This document shows, one piece after another, positions 33,060-41,654 of a stretch of 64,000 nt of DNA; position 1 is the first letter of the stretch, and every line of letters starts with the position of its first letter. Under the pieces are notes generated by a model that saw only the letters and a program-made list of their open reading frames with translations, was not told the origin of the DNA and did not search any database. The position numbers were made by a program, and so were the translations under genes. The DNA is taken from assembly GCA_020723345.1 (NCBI GenBank), contig DYJA01000013.1, forward strand, positions 1 through 64,000, given 5' to 3'. Origin of the DNA: Candidatus Aquidulcis sp. Lineage in GTDB: Bacteria > Chloroflexota > Anaerolineae > UBA4142.

Positions 33060-34139
33060 ATGTATCTCACACTCGAACATCTCACGAAAAAATTTCCTGC
33101 GCGCGGGAAACAAGTTGGCGAAGTAGCGGCAGTGGACGACATTTCGCTGAATATCGAAAAAGGGCAATTCGTCACGCTGTTGGGTCCTTCCGGCTGCGGC
33201 AAGACGACGACGCTGCGCCTGATCGCGGGCTTTGAGTTTCCAACGTCGGGACACATCATCCTCGATGGTCAGCGGTTGGAAGACGTGCCGCCGAATCGCC
33301 GCGACATGGCGATGGTGTTTCAGAGTTACGCGATTTTTCCGCACCTCAACGTCTTTGAAAACATCGCGTACGGCTTAAAAGTCAAGAAAATCGCGGCGGC
33401 TGAAATCAAGCGGCGCGTGGACGACGTAACCAAGTTGACGCAGTTGACCGGCTTGGAAGATCGCGCGCCGAATCAATTGTCCGGCGGACAGCAGCAACGC
33501 GTCGCGCTGGCGCGCGCGCTCGTCGTCGAACCGAAAGTATTGTTGTTCGACGAACCGCTGTCGAACCTGGACGCGAAACTGCGCGAGGAGATGCGCTTTG
33601 AGATTCGCGATTTGCAAAAGCGCTTGGGCATCACTGCGATTTACGTGACGCACGCGCAGGAAGAAGCGCTGGTAATGTCCGATCTGATCGCGATCATTCA
33701 TCAAGGCAAACTCGCGCAACTCGGGACGCCGGAAGAAATCTACGAACAGCCGCGCTCGCGCTTTGTCGCGGATTTTATCGGCTTGTCCGATTTTCTCCCG
33801 GCGCGCGTCGAGTCGTACGACGCGACGACGGCGCGCGTCACGGTCGCGGGCGCGACGTTGACGGTTCCGACAAAGTTGGGGCTCTCGCGCGATCAATCCA
33901 TCTTGTTGCACATTCGCCCGTACGACATCGAGTTTGTCGGCGAGTCGGCGCAGGATAATGTTTTGCCCGGCGTGATCAAGCAGGCGACGTATCTCGGCAA
34001 CATCGTGGATTATCGCGTCGAAATCGGGCAAGGGCTCGCGTTGCGCGTGCAGGCAAGTACCGATCAACGGCGCGCGGCCGGCGAGCGCGTGCGGTTGCAC
34101 TTTCCAGCGTCCAAGTGTCATTTGATCGCGGAAGAGTAG
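33060..34139 (+). CDS. AfuC/FbpC-like ABC transporter ATPase
   Basis: A 359-aa ATPase of the carbohydrate/iron uptake type. Walker A is GPSGCGKTT, the signature is LSGGQQQRVALARAL, Walker B is VLLFDEPLSNLD, and the H-loop is YVTHAQEEAL. A C-terminal TOBE domain (from about residue 260) may hold regulatory sites. GGAG (33049-33052) supports ATG 33060. It is very similar to the ATPases at 39009 and 52936. An 8-bp hairpin follows at 34139-34160. Confidence 0.93.
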   Translation: MYLTLEHLTKKFPARGKQVGEVAAVDDISLNIEKGQFVTLLGPSGCGKTTTLRLIAGFEFPTSGHIILDGQRLEDVPPNRRDMAMVFQSYAIFPHLNVFENIAYGLKVKKIAAAEIKRRVDDVTKLTQLTGLEDRAPNQLSGGQQQRVALARALVVEPKVLLFDEPLSNLDAKLREEMRFEIRDLQKRLGITAIYVTHAQEEALVMSDLIAIIHQGKLAQLGTPEEIYEQPRSRFVADFIGLSDFLPARVESYDATTARVTVAGATLTVPTKLGLSRDQSILLHIRPYDIEFVGESAQDNVLPGVIKQATYLGNIVDYRVEIGQGLALRVQASTDQRRAAGERVRLHFPASKCHLIAEE

Positions 34140-34160
34140 TTCGGGCTTCCACGCCCGAAC
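34139..34160 (+). terminator. Hairpin after first AfuC-like gene
   Basis: Perfect arms GTTCGGGC and GCCCGAAC with loop TTCCAC start at the last base of the stop codon. No T-run follows, so termination is uncertain. Confidence 0.5.
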
Positions 34161-34272
34161 ATTCGACGGCGCGGGAGCGGTCTCTGCTATTGATTGACGA
34201 GGGAGGTGATCGCGCAGACAATCGATCATTGGAGAAATCAACGACGATTTTCACCTTGACAGGAGGAGAAAA

Positions 34273-35382
34273 ATGAAAGGCATGACACGACGTGAGTTTC
34301 TGAAAATGTCCGGCGGTGTTGCGTTAGCCGCCGCCGGCGCTTGGCTTGCCGCGTGCGCGCCGACGCCCACGCCCACGAGCGCACCCAAGCCGACGGTTGC
34401 CGCGCCCACCGCGCCCGCCGTGCCGACGGTTGCCAAACCGACCGGCAAACTTTCGGTGTACTCCGCGCTGAACGAAACGACGAACAACGAATTCGTCAAG
34501 GCGTTCAAAGCCGCGTACTCCGGCGTCGAAGTGGATCTCTTGCCGATGGCGGCGGCGGGCGAATTGCAGACGCGCATCCGAACTGAAAAGGCATCGCCCA
34601 AAGCCGACGTCTTTATCGGCGGCTCGAGCGAATTCCACGACGCGCTCGGCAAGGAAAATCTGCTCGAGGCGTACAAATCGCCGAACGCGGCGATTGTGAA
34701 CGCCAACTTTAAAGAGGCGACCGGCTTGTGGACCGGCTGGTACATCGGCATCTTTGGTTTCGTCTACAACACCGATCGCTTTGGCAAAGAAATGGCGAAC
34801 GTGAAAAAGCCGACGACCTGGGACGATCTGCTCGACGCGGCGTGGAAGGGCAAACTCGCCTACCCCGATCCGATCAAGACCGGCGGCGGCTTTATCTTTA
34901 TGGCGACGCAGATCTTTCGCTTCAACAAAGACGAAGACAAGGCGATGGATTACATGAAGAAACTGCACGCCAACATCGCGCAGTACACCGGCACCGCGAC
35001 CCAGGTGATCCAGTTGGTGTCGCAAGGTCAATTCATCGGCGGGCTGAACTGGGCGCACGACATCTTGACGACCAAAGCGCAAGGTCTGCCGATCGATTTG
35101 ATCGTGCCGGAGATGACCGGCTTTGAAATCGGCGCGGTGAGTATCGTCAAGGGTGGACCCAATCTCGGCGCGGCAAAGGCGTTCGTCGATTGGGTACTGA
35201 CGAAAGAGGCGGGCGAACTGAACGTGAAACTTTCGAATCGCGGATCAGTCCGACCCGAAGTCGCGCCCGCGCCCGGCGCACCCACGCTCGACAAAGTAAA
35301 ACTGGTGCAGTACGATCGCCAGTGGGCGAGCGACAACAAAGATCGCATCCTGAAAAAGTGGCAGGCGGCGGTCGGAATGTAA
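34273..35382 (+). CDS. AfuA/FbpA-like substrate-binding lipoprotein with Tat signal
   Basis: A 369-aa binding protein exported folded through Tat: the twin-arginine motif TRREFLKMSGG (Arg6-Arg7) precedes a hydrophobic core and lipobox LAAC with Cys28. A Pro/Thr/Ala linker follows, then an SBP domain starting GKLSVYSALNE. Tat export differs from the Sec-type lipoprotein signals of the other two AfuA-like proteins here. AGGAGGAG precedes the ATG. It pairs with the permease at 35460 and, beyond an inserted NACHT gene, the ATPase at 39009. Confidence 0.9.
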   Translation: MKGMTRREFLKMSGGVALAAAGAWLAACAPTPTPTSAPKPTVAAPTAPAVPTVAKPTGKLSVYSALNETTNNEFVKAFKAAYSGVEVDLLPMAAAGELQTRIRTEKASPKADVFIGGSSEFHDALGKENLLEAYKSPNAAIVNANFKEATGLWTGWYIGIFGFVYNTDRFGKEMANVKKPTTWDDLLDAAWKGKLAYPDPIKTGGGFIFMATQIFRFNKDEDKAMDYMKKLHANIAQYTGTATQVIQLVSQGQFIGGLNWAHDILTTKAQGLPIDLIVPEMTGFEIGAVSIVKGGPNLGAAKAFVDWVLTKEAGELNVKLSNRGSVRPEVAPAPGAPTLDKVKLVQYDRQWASDNKDRILKKWQAAVGM

Positions 35383-35396
35383 CCCCCACCTCTTCC

Positions 35397-35454
35397 CTCC
35401 CCCGTCATCCTGAGCGAAGTCGAAGGACGGGGGAGGGTGAGGGAGGGGGTGGAG
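35397..35454. repeat. C/G-rich inverted repeat with embedded dispersed 18-mer
   Basis: CCCTCCCCCGTC on the left faces GACGGGGGAGGG on the right, around CCTGAGCGAAGTCGAAGG (35409-35426). The right arm merges into the GGAGG ribosome site of the permease gene. Confidence 0.8.
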
Positions 35455-35459
35455 GTTTT

Positions 35460-37073
35460 ATGCGCCGAATCTCTCGCGAACCTTCCGTCGTCATCACGCT
35501 CGCGATTCTCGTCGGGCTGATGTTTGCGTTCATCATTTATCCGCAAGTCCAGGTCGTCCTCGTCCCAGGTCTGGGCGGCTATGTGTCATTTCTCGCCGAG
35601 CAAACTTGGGTCAAGCCATTTTTCAATTCATTGCAAGTGATGTTGCTCTCCACGACGACGGCGGTCGTCCTGGGTTTCATCTACGCGTACGCGATGGTGT
35701 ACAGCAAAATGCCGTTCAAGCCGTTCTTCCGCATCATCGGCGTCTTGCCATTGCTGTCGCCGCCGTTCGTCGTCGCCGCGAGTTATATTTTGTTGTTCGG
35801 TCCGCGCGGCATGATTTCGTACTACGTCTTTGGACAATCGCCGAACATCCTGGGTCTCGGCGGCTTGTGGGGCGTGCAGACGATTGCGTTCTTTCCGTTC
35901 GCGTACCAACTGATCGCCGACGTGCTGGCGCGCAGCGACGCGCGGATGGAACAAGCCGCGCGCAATCTCGGCGCGGGACCTTGGAACGTTTTTCGCACGA
36001 TCACGCTGCCGATGGCGCGTCCGGGTCTGCTCGCCGCGATTCTCACGACCGCGATCTACATCGTCGAAGATTTCGGCAACCCCGCGCTGATCGCCGGACA
36101 ATTCACCGTGTTGCCGACGCAGGCGTACGGCTTGATCTCCGGCTTTGGCGACGTGACCGGTGCGGCGGTCGTCAGCACGATTTTGCTTTTGCTCGCGCTC
36201 GCGCTGTACGTCGCGAAAACGCGCATCGAAGGGCAGCGCTCGTACGTCACGATCAGCGGACGCGCGGGCACGATTCCGCGTCCGCCGGTGCCGACCGTCG
36301 TCAACGTTTTTTGTTTTGTCGCGTGTTCGCTTCTGGCGATTTTGATTTTGATGGTGTACGGCGTGTTGCTCGTCAGCGCAGTCGTCGAAGTCTTTCCAGT
36401 GAAATGGGGCTTGACGAGCAAGCATTTTGAATTTCTCACGTCGAACATCACGCCGCTGCAAAACACGTTGGTCTATGGCACGATTGCCGCGATCATCTGC
36501 GCGATGTTTGCGATGCTCCTTGGCTTTTTGGTGCAGCGGCGCGAGTGGCGCGGCAAGCGTATCGTGGATTTCATCGCGATCATGCCCGCCGCGATTCCCG
36601 GCATCTTTTTCGGCATCGGCTACGCGACCGCGTTCAACCAGCGCTGGCTCGATTGGATCGATCGCGGCGCGCTGATCACGATCTCGATGATCTTTTGGAA
36701 TATTCCGGTCGGCTATCAAGCCGCGATTGCCGGGTTGCAGCAAATTGATCGCTCGCTCGACGACGCGGCGACGAGTCTCGGCGCGGGCAGTTTGCGCGCG
36801 TTCCGCGATATTTTGCTCCCGATGCTCGACGGCGCGCTGTTGACTGGCTTTGTGACCGCGTTCGTTCGCGCGGTGACGACGTTGTCGGTCGTGATCTTCC
36901 TGTTCACACCCAGCACGACCGTCGCGACGATCAAGATTTTCCAACTCGTCAACGATTTCATGTGGGGCGGCGCGACCGCGTTCACGGTGTCGGTCGTCGG
37001 CGTCGCGGTGCTCGTGCTTGTGATTGTATGGACGATTAGCGGGCGGCGCGTGGGATTGCAGCGGACGGGATGA
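35460..37073 (+). CDS. AfuB/FbpB-like double ABC permease
   Basis: A 537-aa fused inner-membrane permease of the normal FbpB length. It has two EAA loops (EQAARNLGAGPWNVFRTITL and DDAATSLGAGSLRAFRDILL) and about twelve hydrophobic segments. GGAGG at 35450-35454 supports ATG 35460; the much longer upstream reading would translate the repeat. It partners the Tat-exported binding protein at 34273. The ATPase expected next is displaced by the NACHT gene. Confidence 0.92.
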   Translation: MRRISREPSVVITLAILVGLMFAFIIYPQVQVVLVPGLGGYVSFLAEQTWVKPFFNSLQVMLLSTTTAVVLGFIYAYAMVYSKMPFKPFFRIIGVLPLLSPPFVVAASYILLFGPRGMISYYVFGQSPNILGLGGLWGVQTIAFFPFAYQLIADVLARSDARMEQAARNLGAGPWNVFRTITLPMARPGLLAAILTTAIYIVEDFGNPALIAGQFTVLPTQAYGLISGFGDVTGAAVVSTILLLLALALYVAKTRIEGQRSYVTISGRAGTIPRPPVPTVVNVFCFVACSLLAILILMVYGVLLVSAVVEVFPVKWGLTSKHFEFLTSNITPLQNTLVYGTIAAIICAMFAMLLGFLVQRREWRGKRIVDFIAIMPAAIPGIFFGIGYATAFNQRWLDWIDRGALITISMIFWNIPVGYQAAIAGLQQIDRSLDDAATSLGAGSLRAFRDILLPMLDGALLTGFVTAFVRAVTTLSVVIFLFTPSTTVATIKIFQLVNDFMWGGATAFTVSVVGVAVLVLVIVWTISGRRVGLQRTG

Positions 37074-37074
37074 C

Positions 37075-37165
37075 AACGGACAAAGGCGAAAACGAGCGGA
37101 CAAGACCCATCAGATTCGTCCGTTCCTTTTCGGTGTTGTCCGTTATAGTCTGGGGCGGCGCGTCG
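37075..37165. repeat. Inverted word repeat at the NACHT gene's left border
   Basis: GACAACGGACAAAGG and GAGCGGACAAGACC on the left face GTCCGTTCCTTTTC and GTTGTCCGTTAT on the right. This is the element class seen in other gaps, and it marks the left edge of the AT-rich insertion. Confidence 0.6.
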
Positions 37166-37242
37166 CGTTGCAGCGGGCGACGTGAGCAGTAAAAGGCGTT
37201 CGCCGCAATGCCCACATTCAATATCAGGAAAGGAGTGACTCA

Positions 37243-39012
37243 ATGCTAGAGCTGATTGGAGAAACAGTAATCAGAAAGATCATTGACGCTGCTGCGAAAG
37301 CTATTGAAAAGAAGATAGATCTGAGTGATTTGGGTACCATCAAATTGGATAATCGTGAATCCAAGTCTGCTATTGAGCATCACATTAACATGATCAGCCA
37401 CTGGGCGGCTGAAATTTCCTTTCGTGATCTTAGGGGATCCAAGAAATTCGTTGATAGCTTTGTGGATTTAGATCTCACTCTTGGCCCTATATCTACGCGG
37501 AACCGGGGTCATGCTTCTGGTCATACAAGGGTTACCGACCTACTTCAGCATAACGAGAATGTAGTAATATTAGGCGATCCAGGTGCAGGAAAGACGACCT
37601 CTCTCAAACGACTAGCGTTAAGTGCTCTCACGGAAACCCATAGATCAGGGCGCGGAAAGACACCGATCCTGGTTCGATTGCGTGACCTGGGTAATTCATC
37701 TTTGTTATCCGAAATCCTCGGCATCTTGGGCGTACGAGTCAGTTTCGATGACGAACTCTCAAAAGAGTCCAAAGACAAAACTTTGATTCGGATCGTAGGA
37801 CAGTACCTAAGAAACCTCAACACTCTTTTGTTAGTAGATGGGCTTGATGAATCTCCCTTCAGCGAAAGAGAAAATATTGTTAGGGACCTCCGCGATATTA
37901 TCCTCTATTCGAAGGATTACCAGGTCGTCTTGACCTGCAGAACTGCTGATTTTGTATATAGCTTTGAGAATGCAGCTTCATTTGCTATAGAACCCCTCTC
38001 TGAATGGCAAATCCAGAGTTTTGCCGCCAAATGGTTGGGCGAGAAAGCAGGAGAGGATCTATTGAAGCAAATATGCGGCACTCCATATGGTGGTACTGAA
38101 GTTTTGCCTCTAACACTAGCTCACCTCTGTGCTATATACGAACGCACGGGGTCTATCCCAGAGAAACCTAGAACCGTATACCGAAAAATTGTAAGGTTGC
38201 TTCTTGAGGAATGGGATGAACAGCGTTCCATAAAACGCGAATCTCGTTACGCATCGTTTGATGTTGATCGTAAGGAGGATTTTCTCAAGGCCATAGCTTT
38301 TCATTTGACCATTATCTCAAAGCGAAGCAGTTTCAACCAAAAAGATCTTGAGCGGGCATACCTTGAGGTTTACGAACGGTTTAGCGTTCCACGAGCTGAA
38401 GCGCGGAAAGTCGCCCGCGAGATCGAGTCTCACACAGGGCTAATTATCGCAACATGGTCAGAGAACTATGAGTTTGCCCATAAATCAATTCAAGAGTATT
38501 TAACTGCTGAGTATATCTTGAAGCTTCCCACTATTCCGCCCGAGAAGGCAATTAAGCTTCCAAACGAAATGGCCCTTGCTGTTGCACTTTCGTCAGACGC
38601 GAATGAATATTTCGCCGCAGTGGTTTTTGCTGTTATTGATCGGAGCAGAGGAACACTTGAGGATTTTACCCACCCTTTCCTTCGGCGGACACTGCTAGAG
38701 AAAGTGGACTTCTGCCCATCAATTTCTTTGGGACAGTTTGTCCTCGCTCTGTACTCAGAAACATACCATCCATCCCGAGGGCAGTTACGTTTACCTTTGG
38801 GTAGCGGATCGGATGTCTTCTCGGATTTTTTGAGACTAGCTCCGGTGCGCGAGTCAGTCGTATCCGTTATGCAAATGCTTCAGACTCGACGACAGATCGG
38901 AGATGTCTACTTGGTTCTGCCTAAAGAAAACGCAAGCACTTTTACAATGCTTTTTAAGTCTATTGGTCACTACACCGTTGATAATCGTTTTCTGGAGCTA
39001 ATGAAAGTATGA
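37243..39012 (+). CDS. NACHT-type NTPase, possible immune-like protein
   Basis: A 589-aa STAND/NACHT NTPase. Walker A is GDPGAGKTTSLKR (Lys117) and Walker B is LLLVDGLDES with Asp199; a sensor-like LTCRTADF and a winged-helix-like region with YEFAHKSIQEYLTAEYIL follow. The N-terminal 100 residues and the C-terminal 200 match no domain I recognise. Several bacterial NACHT proteins defend against phage (family knowledge), but no effector domain is identified here. The gene is distinctly AT-rich beside its neighbours and its stop overlaps the start of the ABC ATPase gene. AGGAGTG precedes the ATG. Confidence 0.85.
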   Translation: MLELIGETVIRKIIDAAAKAIEKKIDLSDLGTIKLDNRESKSAIEHHINMISHWAAEISFRDLRGSKKFVDSFVDLDLTLGPISTRNRGHASGHTRVTDLLQHNENVVILGDPGAGKTTSLKRLALSALTETHRSGRGKTPILVRLRDLGNSSLLSEILGILGVRVSFDDELSKESKDKTLIRIVGQYLRNLNTLLLVDGLDESPFSERENIVRDLRDIILYSKDYQVVLTCRTADFVYSFENAASFAIEPLSEWQIQSFAAKWLGEKAGEDLLKQICGTPYGGTEVLPLTLAHLCAIYERTGSIPEKPRTVYRKIVRLLLEEWDEQRSIKRESRYASFDVDRKEDFLKAIAFHLTIISKRSSFNQKDLERAYLEVYERFSVPRAEARKVAREIESHTGLIIATWSENYEFAHKSIQEYLTAEYILKLPTIPPEKAIKLPNEMALAVALSSDANEYFAAVVFAVIDRSRGTLEDFTHPFLRRTLLEKVDFCPSISLGQFVLALYSETYHPSRGQLRLPLGSGSDVFSDFLRLAPVRESVVSVMQMLQTRRQIGDVYLVLPKENASTFTMLFKSIGHYTVDNRFLELMKV

Positions 39013-40079
39013 TGACATTGAATAACGTCCAACTCCAAACCTCCCCCCTCCGCCTCGAAACCGTCACCAAGCGTTTTGGCGCGGTTGTCGCGGTTGAGCG
39101 TGTCTCGCTCGAAATTCCGCGCGGCGCGTTCACGACGCTGCTCGGACCCAGCGGTTGCGGCAAGACGACTTTGCTCCGCATCATCGCCGGGTTCTACGAG
39201 CCGGACGAGGGACACATTTTTCTCGACGACAAGCAGATTGACGATGTGCCGACGCATCTGCGCGGCACCGCGATGGTTTTTCAAGATTACGCGCTGTGGC
39301 CCCACATGACCGTCTACGACAACATCGCATACGGTCTGCGGATGAACAAAACGCCGCAGAACGAACTTGACGCGCGCGTTCACGCGACGATGCAACTCGT
39401 CGAAATGCCCGCTGACTTTTTGAAGCGGCGTCCGACCGAACTCTCCGGCGGTCAGCAGCAGCGCGTCGCGCTCGCGCGCGCGCTGATCGTGCGCCCGCGC
39501 GTGCTGCTGCTCGACGAGCCGCTGTCGAATCTCGACGCGAAAGTGCGCCAGCGCTTGCGGCTAGAGATTCGCAGTTTGCAGCGCCGCATCGGCATCACGA
39601 CGATTTACGTGACGCACGATCAGGAAGAAGCGCTGAGTATGTCCGATGTCGTCGTCGTGATGAACCAGGGCGCGGTCGTCCAAGTGGGCAAGCCGGAGGA
39701 AATTTACCGCCAGCCCGGCACCGCGTTCGTCGCGGAATTTATGGGCGTGAGCAACGTGCTGCGCGGCAAGGTTACACAAGACGGAAAAATGGTAGACGCG
39801 GGCGGTATTTGCATTGCGTACACCGGCGCGCCGGGCAGCGCGGTCACGGTCGTCTTCAAAGCGGACGAGGCGGAACCGATCGGCGACGGCGCGCGCGCGG
39901 ACGACGCGGTTGTGTTTGAAGGCGATGTGATCGAAGCATTCTTCTTCGGCGCGATGTACCGGCATTTCGTCAACGTCAACGGCAACACGATCCTCGTCGA
40001 TCGTCCGACGCGGATCGAAGCGAAACGCGTGCGGCTCGCGGTCGCGCGCGACAAGGTTCAAGTGTTTGTGGAAGAATAA
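39009..40079 (+). CDS. AfuC/FbpC-like ABC transporter ATPase
   Basis: A 356-aa ATPase with Walker A GPSGCGKTT, signature LSGGQQQRVALARAL, Walker B VLLLDEPLSNLD, H-loop YVTHDQEEAL and a TOBE domain. It logically belongs with the permease at 35460 and the binding protein at 34273. Its ATG (39009, or 39012) overlaps the stop codon of the NACHT gene, so its translation is now coupled to that inserted gene. No independent promoter is visible in the AT-rich upstream region. Confidence 0.93.
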   Translation: MMTLNNVQLQTSPLRLETVTKRFGAVVAVERVSLEIPRGAFTTLLGPSGCGKTTLLRIIAGFYEPDEGHIFLDDKQIDDVPTHLRGTAMVFQDYALWPHMTVYDNIAYGLRMNKTPQNELDARVHATMQLVEMPADFLKRRPTELSGGQQQRVALARALIVRPRVLLLDEPLSNLDAKVRQRLRLEIRSLQRRIGITTIYVTHDQEEALSMSDVVVVMNQGAVVQVGKPEEIYRQPGTAFVAEFMGVSNVLRGKVTQDGKMVDAGGICIAYTGAPGSAVTVVFKADEAEPIGDGARADDAVVFEGDVIEAFFFGAMYRHFVNVNGNTILVDRPTRIEAKRVRLAVARDKVQVFVEE

Positions 40080-40147
40080 AATATACATGGACTTTCTGCT
40101 TCAGCGAATCGTTTTGCAGAACGAGTAAATGAACAAGGAGGATTGCT

Positions 40148-40642
40148 ATGGGCCTAAATTCGGTCGTCTTGGACACAGCATCAACACGTGCGCTATTGGA
40201 AATTGCATACGATGAAGGTCTTCTTCAAGAAGAAGGGCACAAAACGGATTTGTTTTTGGCGAGTTTAAAGAGACGACCTTTGACAGTCCGAAAGCAGGTG
40301 GATTCAACGCTTATCAAAACTCCTTTGCTTGGAGAGACACCCTCAATCGTGGGAAATACGTTGCCACAGAAACAGATGGATCAAGCGGGGGAAATTGCCC
40401 TATTTCAGATAGTGACAAGAGACCTGATTGGATTCACACCAAGGACGTTATGGGATGCACTGAAAGGGGCAAATAATCCTGCAAGTCAAAGCCTTCGTCA
40501 GCACATCCCATTATGGCTTGAACAAATCCTCAAATTTGATTTGAGAGAGGAAGAACTCATTCGGCAGGAGATTGCGAAAGCCACAAAGGAATTGGAAAAG
40601 GCATCCAAATGGAACTGTGCCTTAACGACGCAACGACGATAA
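40148..40642 (+). CDS. Hypothetical protein, AT-rich
   Basis: A 164-aa soluble protein that I do not recognise. It is rich in charged residues toward the C-terminus (DLREEELIRQEIAKATKELEKA, probable helix) and has no signal peptide or membrane segment. A strong AAGGAGG ribosome site and intact reading frame indicate a real gene. Like the NACHT gene, it is more AT-rich than the surrounding ABC and sugar genes, and the two flank the ATPase gene at 39009. Confidence 0.6.
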   Translation: MGLNSVVLDTASTRALLEIAYDEGLLQEEGHKTDLFLASLKRRPLTVRKQVDSTLIKTPLLGETPSIVGNTLPQKQMDQAGEIALFQIVTRDLIGFTPRTLWDALKGANNPASQSLRQHIPLWLEQILKFDLREEELIRQEIAKATKELEKASKWNCALTTQRR

Positions 40643-40712
40643 CTAGCCCATTCGAGGCCGATGTGCAGATTCCGGCGTGCCTGAAGTATCTGCGACCAAG
40701 TTGGACAAGTAA

Positions 40713-41531
40713 ATGAAATTCGGCGCGTGCACGTGGATTTTCGGCGACGAGCCGCTGCCCGCAATCGCGCGGCGCGTCGCGGCAATCGGCTTGGACGGCG
40801 TCGAGTTGTTCGGCGACGTGTCGCAGGACGCGCGCGCCGCGCGCCAAATCCTCGCGGATCACAATCTCGCCGTCCTATCGCTCACGCCCGCAAATGTTGA
40901 CCTGTGTCATCCCGACGCGCAAGTTCATCGCGCCGCGCGCGATTATTATTTTCGGCTGATTGATTTCGCGGCAGAGGCGGGCGCGCCGCTCGTTTCGTGT
41001 CATGGGATGGTCGGGCGCGTGCGCGCGGTCAGTTCGTATCGCGCAGAATGGGATTTGATGATCGCCGCCGTGCGTGAAATTGCGCGCCGCGCGGCGGAGC
41101 GCGATCTACGCGTCGCGATCGAGTTGCTCAATCGCTACGAGGCGCATTTGCTGAACACGGTTGACGACGGGCAGCGGTTCGTGCGCGAGACCGGCGTGGA
41201 CAATGTCGGCTTGCTCCTCGACGCGTACCACATGAACATCGAAGAAGCGCATCTGCCGCGCGCGATAGAGCACGTCGGGCGCGCGCTCTTTTTGTTTCAC
41301 GCCGCCGATTCGAATCGACAAGCCATCGGACGCGGGCACACCGATTTTCGCGCGATCGTCGACGCGCTGCGCGCGATCGATTATCGCGGCGATATTGTTT
41401 TTGAATGTGTCGCGCCCGGACCGGATCCTTTCACCCCGATCAAAGACTCCTCTGCGCGCGAACAAGTCGAAATGTTTTTGCGCGAGTCGCTGGCACAGTT
41501 GAACGAGTGCAAGCGTTTGCAATGGGCTTGA
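40713..41531 (+). CDS. TIM-barrel sugar isomerase/epimerase
   Basis: A 272-aa member of the xylose-isomerase-like TIM-barrel family (hydroxypyruvate isomerase/tagatose-3-epimerase type). Likely metal ligands lie in IELLNRYE, LLDAYHMNIEE, HAADSNR and VFECVAPG. It resembles IolO and ketose 3-epimerases, but the substrate is unknown. It begins the second sugar locus. Its last codons (ECKRLQWA) overlap a LacI-operator-like sequence, and the promoter of the second lacI gene starts next to the stop codon. Confidence 0.85.
   Translation: MKFGACTWIFGDEPLPAIARRVAAIGLDGVELFGDVSQDARAARQILADHNLAVLSLTPANVDLCHPDAQVHRAARDYYFRLIDFAAEAGAPLVSCHGMVGRVRAVSSYRAEWDLMIAAVREIARRAAERDLRVAIELLNRYEAHLLNTVDDGQRFVRETGVDNVGLLLDAYHMNIEEAHLPRAIEHVGRALFLFHAADSNRQAIGRGHTDFRAIVDALRAIDYRGDIVFECVAPGPDPFTPIKDSSAREQVEMFLRESLAQLNECKRLQWA
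41505..41526 (+). promoter_or_regulatory. LacI-type operator, site 3 (18/22 match)
   Basis: The core TGCAAGCGTTTGCA (41508-41521) followed by ATGGG matches the shared cyclitol operator at 18 of 22 positions. It overlaps the end of the preceding gene and lies just before the -35 box of the second lacI promoter. Confidence 0.5.
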
Positions 41532-41556
41532 CAAGCGCTTGTATTTATGATATAGT
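41528..41556 (+). promoter_or_regulatory. Sigma-70 promoter of second lacI gene with overlapping operator
   Basis: TTGACA (41528-41533), a 17-nt spacer and TATAGT (41551-41556). The perfect 12-bp palindrome ACAAGCGCTTGT (41531-41542) overlaps the -35 box and is a plausible autoregulatory site. Its centre lies 22 bp, two helical turns, from the centre of the upstream site. Confidence 0.8.
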
Positions 41557-41654
41557 GTTGCCACGCGCAAGCACATCCGATTCACCTCTTTCTCCCTCAA
41601 ACGATCGGTTCTCCTACCCTGCGCGCAAGTTTGTGCTTTCTCCCGGACTAGTGT

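Noticed and set aside
29353-40079. Annotation of the AfuABC-like systems as ferric iron importers
   Set aside because: No Fur-like sites, siderophore or other iron genes lie nearby. The context is sugar and cyclitol catabolism, and the family also imports sugar phosphates.
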